A DNA stretch of 64,000 nt, taken from the NCBI RefSeq assembly GCF_030580865.1, contig NZ_JAUQSY010000003.1, forward strand, positions 62,001 to 126,000, written 5' to 3'. Both the position numbers and the translations under genes were made by a program. Positions 57,774 through 64,000 of the stretch are shown here, in pieces. This stretch comes from Hymenobacter aranciens. GTDB lineage: Bacteria > Bacteroidota > Bacteroidia > Cytophagales > Hymenobacteraceae. Within the stretch, counting starts at the first letter, position 1. The number at the start of each line of letters is the position of its first letter. The notes beneath the pieces were generated by a model that saw only the letters and a program-made list of their open reading frames with translations, ran no database searches and was not told the origin of the DNA.

Positions 57774-58181
57774 TTACTGAGCTTGTATGGCCCAGGTTCG
57801 GGCATCGTCGGCCGAGGTGAACGTTTGGCTGAGAATAGCGGTGTCCGGGATGATTTCGGATAAAAAAGACTTGATACCCATGCGGTTCATGGCATCCTGT
57901 GAGTCGATGACGGCTAGCCGGCGCACCCCCAGCTGGTCGAGGGGTGTCATCACGTTGGGCCCCATCCATTCGTAGTCTTTGGTGCGCAGGGCGCGCAGCA
58001 GGCGGTTGTCGGCAATGTAGGCTTTCACCTGATACTGCCGGGCCAGGCGCAGCACTTCGAGCAGCGAGGCCCGCAGCGTGTCGCTGTTCACAAAATCCAG
58101 CCACTGCACTTCCAGGGTATTGTGGCTGGGGCCGGAATGGAGAAATACGTTGATAAGGGGAGCCGAGAAAACCTTCTCCAT
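57774..58181 (-). CDS. STAS/SpoIIAA-like protein, paralogue 2
   Basis: 135 residues, sharing with the gene at 57358 the segments FLHSGPSHNTLEVQWLDF, ARQYQVKAYIADNRLLRALR, and the ending FTSADDARTWAIQAQ. Possibly binds a small ligand or a regulatory partner, as STAS-fold proteins do. First gene of a three-gene unit with its paralogue and a membrane protein. Confidence 0.6.
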   Translation of the reverse strand: MEKVFSAPLINVFLHSGPSHNTLEVQWLDFVNSDTLRASLLEVLRLARQYQVKAYIADNRLLRALRTKDYEWMGPNVMTPLDQLGVRRLAVIDSQDAMNRMGIKSFLSEIIPDTAILSQTFTSADDARTWAIQAQ

Positions 58182-58366
58182 AGTGTGGGATAATAGAAAG
58201 ATAGTGCGATGCTTACGGCGGGTGGCCGGGCACCGTTATGGCTGTAAAGCTAGGCAAGAAAGAGTATCCGTTATACTGCCAAAACGGCTACTTGCCGGTT
58301 TCGGTCCCAAGTTTGGCGCTGCGAACCGTGAGCGGTACTCCGCCCATCTTGCACCAATTTCCTGCG

Positions 58367-60253
58367 ATGTCCTGGATTTCTTCCCTCATCACCGCCATCC
58401 AAACCCGCCGCCGCAAGCGCCGCCAACCCGACGCCACCCAGGTGAGCGTGCGCGAGCGGGTGAATGCCCTGCGCCATCTGCCCGCCTTTTTGCGGCTGGT
58501 GTGGGCTACCAGCCCGGCCCTCACCCTCGGCAATGCGGCCCTGCGCCTGTTGCGCGCCGGCCTGCCGCTGGCCACGCTCTACGTGGCCAAGCTCATTCTC
58601 GACGCCGTGGTGGACCTCACCCAGCTGCCGCCCGAGCAGCGCCAGCTCGGGCCGGTGCTGGGGCTGGTGGCGCTGGAGTTCGGCCTCGCCATTCTGGCCG
58701 ATGCCCTGGGCCGCACCGTGGCCCTGCTCGACAGCCTGCTCGGCGACCTCTTCGCCAACCGCACCTCGGTGCAGCTCATGCAACACGCCGCCGAGCTCGA
58801 CCTCGACCAGTTCGAAGACAGCGCCTTCTACGACAAGCTCGAACGCGCCCGGCGCCAGACGCTCTCGCGTACCGTGCTGCTGAGTCAGGTACTAAGCCAG
58901 GCGCAGGACGTCATCACGATGGTGCTGCTGGCCGTGGGGCTCGTCGCCTTCAACCCCTGGCTGCTGCTGCTCCTGCTGCTGGCCGTGGTGCCCGCCTTCC
59001 TGGGCGAGTCGCACTTCAACGAGCGCAGCTACTCGCTGGTGCACTCCTGGACGCCCGAGCGCCGCGAGCTCGATTACCTGCGCCAGACCGGTGCCAGTGA
59101 CGAAACGGCCAAGGAAGTCAAGATTTTTGGGCTGTCCGATTTTCTGATTGAGCGGTTTCGGGAGCTGTCCGAGAATTTCTACCGCCAAAACAAAGTGCTG
59201 GCGCTGCGCCGCGCCGGCTGGGGTACGCTCTTCGCCGCCGTGGGCGCGGCCGGCTACTACGGCGCTTATGTGTTCATCATCACCCAAGCCATGCACAGGC
59301 ACATCTCGGTGGGCCAGCTGACTTTTCTGGCCGGCTCCTTCGCCCGCATGCGCAGCCTGCTCGAAGGCATTCTGAGCCGCTTCAGCTCGGTGGCCGACGG
59401 GGCCTTGTATTTGCAGGATTTCTTCGATTTCTTTGCCCTGCGGCCGCGCATCATCCGGCCCGTCGAGGGCGTGCCGGTGCGGCCCTTTCCCCGGCCCATA
59501 CGGCTGGGCTTCGAGTTTGAGAACGTCGGGTTTCAGTATAAAAATGGTACAAAATGGGCCATTCGCAACCTGTCGTTCACGCTGCGAGCGGGCGAAAAGC
59601 TGGCCCTGGTGGGCGAAAACGGCGCCGGTAAAACCACGCTGGTCAAGCTGCTGGCCCGCCTCTACGACCCCGCCGAAGGCCGCATCCTGCTCGATGGTCA
59701 CGACCTGCGCGAGTACGACCCCGCCGAGCTGCGCCAGGAAATCGGCGTCATCTTCCAGGATTTTGTGCGCTTCCAGCTGCCCGCCGGCCAGAACCTGGCC
59801 GTGGGCCGCATCAGCGAGCGCAACAACCAGGCCCGCATCGAGGACGCCGCCCACCAGAGCCTGGCCGATGCCGTCATCGCCAAGCTGCCACTGGGTTACG
59901 AGCAGATGATTGGCCGCCGCTTCAACGGCGGCGTGGACCTGAGCGGCGGCGAGTGGCAGAAAATTGCTCTCGGCCGCGCCTACATGCGCGACGCCCAGCT
60001 ACTCATCCTCGACGAGCCCACCGCCGCCCTTGACGCCCGCGCCGAATACGAAGTTTTCCAGCGCTTCAACGAGCTGACGCAGGGCAAAACGGCCGTGCTC
60101 ATCAGCCACCGTTTCAGCACCGTGCGCATGGCCGACCGCATCCTGGTGATTGAAAACGGGCAGTTTGTGGAAATCGGCTCGCACGAAGAATTACTGTCCA
60201 AGGGCGGACGCTATGCAGAATTATTTCAGCTGCAGGCGGCTGGATACCAATAG
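58367..60253 (+). CDS. ABC exporter, fused membrane and ATPase domains
   Basis: 628 residues from the ATG at 58367. An N-terminal six-helix exporter-type membrane domain (~45-330) precedes an ATPase with Walker A VGENGAGKTTLVKLL, Q-loop VIFQDFVRFQ, signature LSGGEWQKIALGRA, Walker B LLILDEPTAA and switch His in LISHRFSTVRMADR. It would act as a dimer exporting lipids, peptides or drugs; the substrate is not apparent. The Q-loop/coupling sequence FFALRPRII is typical of the PglK/MsbA-like branch, but this is only a hint. Confidence 0.92.
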   Translation: MSWISSLITAIQTRRRKRRQPDATQVSVRERVNALRHLPAFLRLVWATSPALTLGNAALRLLRAGLPLATLYVAKLILDAVVDLTQLPPEQRQLGPVLGLVALEFGLAILADALGRTVALLDSLLGDLFANRTSVQLMQHAAELDLDQFEDSAFYDKLERARRQTLSRTVLLSQVLSQAQDVITMVLLAVGLVAFNPWLLLLLLLAVVPAFLGESHFNERSYSLVHSWTPERRELDYLRQTGASDETAKEVKIFGLSDFLIERFRELSENFYRQNKVLALRRAGWGTLFAAVGAAGYYGAYVFIITQAMHRHISVGQLTFLAGSFARMRSLLEGILSRFSSVADGALYLQDFFDFFALRPRIIRPVEGVPVRPFPRPIRLGFEFENVGFQYKNGTKWAIRNLSFTLRAGEKLALVGENGAGKTTLVKLLARLYDPAEGRILLDGHDLREYDPAELRQEIGVIFQDFVRFQLPAGQNLAVGRISERNNQARIEDAAHQSLADAVIAKLPLGYEQMIGRRFNGGVDLSGGEWQKIALGRAYMRDAQLLILDEPTAALDARAEYEVFQRFNELTQGKTAVLISHRFSTVRMADRILVIENGQFVEIGSHEELLSKGGRYAELFQLQAAGYQ

Positions 60254-60271
60254 TGACGGGCCTGGTTTGGG

Positions 60272-60306
60272 CAACCGGTCGGACGCCCCAGGCGCCTGAC
60301 CGGTTG
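60272..60306 (+). terminator. Hairpin after the ABC exporter
   Basis: CAACCGGTC and GACCGGTTG form a 9-bp stem around a GC-rich loop, followed by AGCTTTTG. The ~260 bp that follow up to the DUF4136 gene show no gene. Confidence 0.65.
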
Positions 60307-60570
60307 AGCTTTTGCGCCATTACAGCTAAACTTCGTAAATTCAGACCGGTAAAAGCCGGGCGGAGCACAAAAGGGTAACCTGACCCCGCGAGGCAACTAC
60401 AATCCGATTGACTTCCGATTGGCGTAGTAGTACTGGGCGCCGCAAATACCGCCCTCCGGATGCTGGAAACGGGTTTTTGCTTGAAAAGAAGTATGATTTT
60501 TTACGGCCGATGTAACTGCAAGCCGCTAACATTGGTATTATTAGCTCTGATTTAACCGCTGCGCATTCCT

Positions 60571-61173
60571 ATGAAGAACCCATTACGCTTACTCGGTTTC
60601 ACGTTGTTATTGCCCGTGCTCGGCGGCTGCTTCACGCTGCACGAGTCGCGCATCGAGTCGGACTACAGCTACAGCGGCGATTTCCGCTACTACAAAACCT
60701 ACGATTTTATGCGCGAGCCCAGCCAGGCCGGCGACACCACGCACCTGTCGGCCATGCTGCGCGAAGCCATCAACACGCGCCTGCGGCAGCAGGGCTACCA
60801 CCCCGCCACCCGCCGCCCCGATTTGCTAATCAGCTACCGCCTGTTTGAAGGCACGATGCGGATGCGTGGCTACGACCAGCCAGATATCCAGGACTGGGTG
60901 GCCAACGGCGTGGTGCAGAAAGAAGACGCCGACGAAAACAGCGAGCACGAAAGCTACCACCCCACGCGGGTGCTGCTTACCAATGGCACCCTCTTAATCA
61001 CGCTGGTCGATGCCCGCAGCCAGCGCGCCGTCTGGAACGGCTACGCCTCGGGCGTGGAGGTGCCCGACAACGCCCTGGCCGAAGTGGTGATGCGCCGCTC
61101 GGTGCGCTCCATTTTCGACCGGTACCGGGTGTTTACCCAAGGATTTCTGGTTAACCCGGATGAGCGGCAGTAA
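60571..61173 (+). CDS. DUF4136 lipoprotein
   Basis: A 200-residue protein with a lipoprotein signal (MKNPLRLLGFTLLLPVLGGC, lipobox LGGC). The mature part has the DUF4136 pattern: FRYYKTYDFMREPS, an Ile/Leu-rich helix with LREAINTRLRQQGYHPA, the strand RPDLLISYRL, GTLLITLVDARSQRAVWNGY and a final helix. Probably anchored in the outer membrane facing the periplasm. Role unknown. Confidence 0.82.
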   Translation: MKNPLRLLGFTLLLPVLGGCFTLHESRIESDYSYSGDFRYYKTYDFMREPSQAGDTTHLSAMLREAINTRLRQQGYHPATRRPDLLISYRLFEGTMRMRGYDQPDIQDWVANGVVQKEDADENSEHESYHPTRVLLTNGTLLITLVDARSQRAVWNGYASGVEVPDNALAEVVMRRSVRSIFDRYRVFTQGFLVNPDERQ

Positions 61174-61251
61174 AATAATGATTAGTGGTTAATGATTAGT
61201 GGTTAATGTCGTTCAAAAAGCGTAATTCACCACTCACCATTCACCATTAAA
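61174..61251. repeat. TAATGATTAGTGGT direct repeat with inverted copy
   Basis: AATGATTAGTGGTT occurs twice in tandem, then CACCACTCACCATTCACCAT runs the other way. It lies between convergent genes; its right side encodes the last residues of the XdhC protein. Confidence 0.75.
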
Positions 61252-62207
61252 TTTCGCACCCCAATCAACTCCGCCGCTACGCTAATGGCAATTTCCTCCG
61301 GAGTGCGGCTATTAATGGCCACACCAATAGGCCCGCGCAGGCGTTCCAGCGCCTCCTCCGCAAAGCCTGCCTCCCGCAAAACCCGGCGCAGCTCGGCTAG
61401 CTTGGCGGCGCTGCCCATCACGCCGAGGTAGCGGCAGGGGCGGCCGAGTAACTGACGCAATACCAAGGCATCGCTACGGTAGCCCACGGTCATCACCACC
61501 ACGTACTGGTGCGGGTTTTCGGGAATTTCAACCAGGATGTTATCGTAGCTGATGCGCCGCCGGTGGTGGGCATAAATATTGGCGTCCAGCGTAGGCAGGT
61601 CGGCGCGGTCGTCGAGCACGGTGAGCTCGAAATCGAGCTGGGCCAGCACCCGCGAGAGGGCCAGGCTGACGTGGCCGCCGCCCACTAGCGTGAGCTGGTC
61701 GCGCAAACCCAGCCGTTCGCGGTAGCGCCAACTGGGGCCGGGCGCGTAGTCGTAGAAACCGGAAAACCCCGCCGGGCTAGTCTGGCGCAGGCCGGCGGCG
61801 CTGAGCTCGAAAGCGCCGGGCGAGTGCGTTTGCAAGGCCTGCTCAATGGCCATTACCGTGAACAAATCCAGCGTCGTGAGCGGCAGCAGCAGCACTTCCT
61901 GCTCGCCCGAGCACATCATGCCCGAGCGGTCGGCCGGCGCCTCCCGCCGGTGAATCTGCGGGCGCAGCAGGGGCGTTACCTCGGCATTCAGCAGGCGCTG
62001 GCGGGCCAGCTCCACCCACTTGTGCTCCATGATGCCGCCGCCGATGGAGCCGGCTATGGCGTTGGCCGTCACGGCCATCTTGAAGCCCTGGCGGCCGGGG
62101 CTGCTGCCCTCGCTGCGCACCACGCACAGCAGGGCCACGGGCACGCCCGCGCCGAGGCTGGCAGCGGCCAGGGTCCAGACGGGCAGGTCGCGGGAGTGGG
62201 CAGGCAT
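61227..62207 (-). CDS. xdhC: XdhC/CoxI-family protein
   Basis: 326 residues. The N-terminal XdhC domain shows CVVRSEGSSPGRQGFKM and AGSIGGGIMEHKWVE with MMCSGEQEVLLLP; the C-terminal Rossmann domain has LTLVGGGHVSLALSRVLA and VVMTVGYRSDALVLRQLL. XdhC delivers and sulfurates the molybdenum cofactor for xanthine dehydrogenase. The last eight residues (NLMVNGEW) are read from an intergenic repeat. It stands next to urate hydroxylase and allantoinase genes, so its target is likely a purine-oxidising enzyme beyond the window. Confidence 0.9.
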   Translation of the reverse strand: MPAHSRDLPVWTLAAASLGAGVPVALLCVVRSEGSSPGRQGFKMAVTANAIAGSIGGGIMEHKWVELARQRLLNAEVTPLLRPQIHRREAPADRSGMMCSGEQEVLLLPLTTLDLFTVMAIEQALQTHSPGAFELSAAGLRQTSPAGFSGFYDYAPGPSWRYRERLGLRDQLTLVGGGHVSLALSRVLAQLDFELTVLDDRADLPTLDANIYAHHRRRISYDNILVEIPENPHQYVVVMTVGYRSDALVLRQLLGRPCRYLGVMGSAAKLAELRRVLREAGFAEEALERLRGPIGVAINSRTPEEIAISVAAELIGVRNLMVNGEW

Positions 62208-62210
62208 TTT

Positions 62211-62247
62211 TTTTAATTAATAATTATTAATTAAAAATTATTAATTT
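62211..62247. repeat. AT-rich TTAATAATTAA repeat
   Basis: Alternating TTAATTAATAATTATTAATT words forming a self-complementary stretch between xdhC and the urate hydroxylase gene; the same word family is at 5047-5179. It reaches into the last codons of the urate hydroxylase gene. Confidence 0.7.
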
Positions 62248-63644
62248 TTTGCGCCCTGCTCAATCCAGCACCGAAGGATGTCGCGCTCCTCCTGCGTCAT
62301 CTCGGTTTTGTTGTTCTGTGGCATCGTTTTCGTTACCACCACGCGCTGCATGATTTTGTCCTTGAGACGAATGATGTCATCGGGCGAGTCGTAGACCACG
62401 CCGTTGGGCGCGGTCTTGAATATGTCGTCGGTGGGCTTGGCGGAGTGGCAGCGCACGCAGCGGGCCTGCACGATTTGGTTTACCTGGGCCATGCTGACTT
62501 GCTGGGTGCAGGCCGGGGCGCCGGCAGTGTCGTTTTTGGGAGCCGTGACGAAGGCCACCGCCAGCAGCAAGCCCACCGAGGCGGGCAGTACCCAGGTGCT
62601 GGGCAGGTGCTTTTCGCGCAGGTTGAGCCAGTGCTTCATGCCGGCCGTGCCCAGCGTGATGGCCGCCAGCACCAACCAGGGCTGACTGTGGCTGAAGGTG
62701 CTGGGAAAGTGGTTGCTGACCATCACGAACAGCACCGGCAGCGTGAAATAGTTGTTGTGCAGCGAGCGCAGCAGGGCGTTTTTGCCCAGCGTCGGGTCGA
62801 GCGGCTGGCCCAGGGTGGCGGCCTTCACCATGGCCTTCTGGGCCGGGATGATGGTGAAGAATACGTTGCCCACCATGAGCGTACCCAGCATGGCGCCGAA
62901 GTGAATGTAGGCCGCCCGGGCGCTGAATACCTGGCAGTAGAAATACGCAAAGCCGGTGGCTACCAGCAGCCCGAAAGCCGCAAACCACAGCCCTTTGCGG
63001 GCAAACTCAGTCTTGCACAGCGCATCGTACACCAGCCAGGCCACCACAAACGAGCCCACGCCAATGCCCACGCCCGTGAGCGGCGCCATGGCCAGCACCT
63101 TAGGGTCGATAAGCATAGAGCTGGCGTTGAAGTAGTACACCACGAATAGCAGGCTGAAACCCGACAGCCAGGTGAAGTAGGCTTCGTACTTAAACCAGTG
63201 CAGGCTCTTGGGTATCTCTTTGGGGGCCAGCTTATACTTCTCCAAATAATAAAAGCCGCCGCCGTGCACGGCCCAGAGGTTGCCGGCCAGCTCGTCGCGC
63301 ACGTTGTCGGTGCGGTTGAGGGCGTTTTCGAGGAAGACGAAGTAGAACGAGGCACCAATCCAGGCGATGCCGAAGGTGATGTGCATCAGGCGCACCACGA
63401 TGTTGAGCCACTCCATGAGGTGGCCTTCCCAGGGCGTGCCGCGCAGGTACACGTAGCCCACGCCCAGCACGTAGAACACCGTGAGCAGGATGAGAACGTA
63501 GCTGAAACCCTGCACCGTGAAGCTGCCGTCGCCGAGCGGGGCGCCGCCCGGGCGGCTGCGGGCGAAGCGCTGCAGGGCGTAAATGATGCCCACGAGCAGC
63601 CCGAGAACGACCAGCAGCAGGCAGGGAATTAGAAAGGAAAGCAT
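62241..63644 (-). CDS. puuD: Membrane urate hydroxylase with cytochrome c domain (PuuD-like)
   Basis: 467 residues from the ATG at 63644. Eight to nine membrane helices, with the PuuD signature around HITFGIAWIGASFYFVFLEN and HFGAMLGTLMVGNVFFTIIP. The C-terminal ~90 residues are a cytochrome c domain with CVRCH (396-400) and a distal Met region TKTMPQNN. By family it oxidises urate to 5-hydroxyisourate and passes electrons through its haem to the respiratory chain, avoiding hydrogen peroxide. It diverges from the allantoinase gene. Confidence 0.92.
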   Translation of the reverse strand: MLSFLIPCLLLVVLGLLVGIIYALQRFARSRPGGAPLGDGSFTVQGFSYVLILLTVFYVLGVGYVYLRGTPWEGHLMEWLNIVVRLMHITFGIAWIGASFYFVFLENALNRTDNVRDELAGNLWAVHGGGFYYLEKYKLAPKEIPKSLHWFKYEAYFTWLSGFSLLFVVYYFNASSMLIDPKVLAMAPLTGVGIGVGSFVVAWLVYDALCKTEFARKGLWFAAFGLLVATGFAYFYCQVFSARAAYIHFGAMLGTLMVGNVFFTIIPAQKAMVKAATLGQPLDPTLGKNALLRSLHNNYFTLPVLFVMVSNHFPSTFSHSQPWLVLAAITLGTAGMKHWLNLREKHLPSTWVLPASVGLLLAVAFVTAPKNDTAGAPACTQQVSMAQVNQIVQARCVRCHSAKPTDDIFKTAPNGVVYDSPDDIIRLKDKIMQRVVVTKTMPQNNKTEMTQEERDILRCWIEQGAKN

Positions 63645-63780
63645 GGCTGAAATAGGAAGCGGCGGGGTGGGAGCGTGCAAGAACCAAAGAGTTTCCTGAC
63701 TTTTGCAATCTTTTCCAAAAGCCGGCCGCCCCAATTGGAGCGGAAAAAGGCCACCAAGTTAGCGCTAAAACCCGTCGTTT

Positions 63781-64000
63781 ATGTCTGCTTTCGCTTTGCG
63801 CAGCCGCCAAGTGGTGTTTCCCGATGGCGTGCGCGCCGCCACTTTGCTGCTTGATAATGGCCGCATTGCCGAAGTGCTGCCCTACGAAGCCGAGCTGGCC
63901 TGCCCGGGGCAGGACGTGGGCGCGCGCGCCATCCTGCCCGGCGTTATCGACCCGCACGTGCACCTCAACGAGCCCGGCCGCACCCACTGGGAGGGCTTCG
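63781..64000 (+). CDS. allB: Allantoinase, N-terminal part (truncated by window end)
   Basis: The first 73 codons are present, from the ATG at 63781. After a short beta-sandwich segment comes the amidohydrolase metal site LPGVIDPHVHLNEPGRTHWE, diagnostic of allantoinase. It opens the hydantoin ring of allantoin to allantoate. Divergent from the urate hydroxylase gene over a 136-bp gap; the purine/ureide cluster evidently continues to the right. Confidence 0.92.
   Translation, partial: MSAFALRSRQVVFPDGVRAATLLLDNGRIAEVLPYEAELACPGQDVGARAILPGVIDPHVHLNEPGRTHWEGF

Overview
The window comes from a GC-rich member of the Bacteroidota, most likely a Hymenobacter-type Cytophagales bacterium. The evidence is: T9SS-type C-terminal sorting domains on secreted proteins; promoters built on the Bacteroidota TAnnTTTG -7 box; the conserved pyk / IPExxxVDY / acpP / fabF / rnc neighbourhood; an S46 dipeptidyl-peptidase; DUF3857 proteins; and a Tgt that lacks the usual zinc cysteines. 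Coding is dense on both strands. I found no tRNA, rRNA, CRISPR array, insertion sequence or prophage.

Layout. 1-4 kb is accessory: the end of an AAA ATPase with a TOPRIM-like partner (possible defence pair), secreted and membrane proteins of unknown role, and a PIN-domain toxin module. 3.9-6.6 kb is a Pgl-type aminotransferase / acetyltransferase / phosphosugar-transferase set that would start glycan assembly on undecaprenyl phosphate. 6.6-25 kb is mostly housekeeping: ispE, an EamA transporter, an LptF/G permease, tgt, a GT2 glycosyltransferase coupled to an ECF sigma factor, rsmG, a YheT hydrolase, rpsT, a T9SS substrate, pyk, acpP-fabF-rnc, nadE and lgt. 25-32.6 kb holds cell-envelope genes: a lipoprotein, yidD, a DPP7-like peptidase, a YgjP-like metalloprotease, a PorV/PorQ-like barrel and a helix-hairpin-helix barrel.

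33-41 kb is the most interesting part. It is a signalling island with a NarL/LuxR response regulator, a 43-residue membrane peptide, an RsbQ-like alpha/beta hydrolase translationally coupled to a PAS histidine kinase, a second PAS-PAS kinase with a stand-alone receiver, and an exported SBBP-repeat protein. Four promoters in it, including the regulator's own, share one dyad (CTACC-N8-GGTAG) at a fixed 31-32 bp from the -7 box. This looks like an undescribed local regulon. It is followed by a promoter-terminator pair around about 150 bp with no gene, a candidate small RNA.

41-58 kb is almost all on the minus strand: a T9SS-secreted reprolysin-type peptidase, three tandem DUF3857/transglutaminase-fold proteins (two lacking the catalytic Cys), an MFS transporter, small membrane and DUF proteins, a lipoprotein gene broken by an in-frame TGA, a pair of Q-rich exported paralogues and a pair of STAS-like paralogues. 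58-64 kb carries an ABC exporter, a DUF4136 lipoprotein, and the start of a purine-degradation cluster (XdhC, cytochrome-c-fused urate hydroxylase, allantoinase) that runs off the right edge.

The intergenic spaces are unusually rich in structured repeats: five copies of a GTCAT(C/G)CTGA-type inverted repeat, several families of stuttering near-palindromes, a nested palindrome, and two 21-bp-period tandem arrays. Two of these repeats have been taken into coding sequence, in nadE and at the end of xdhC.
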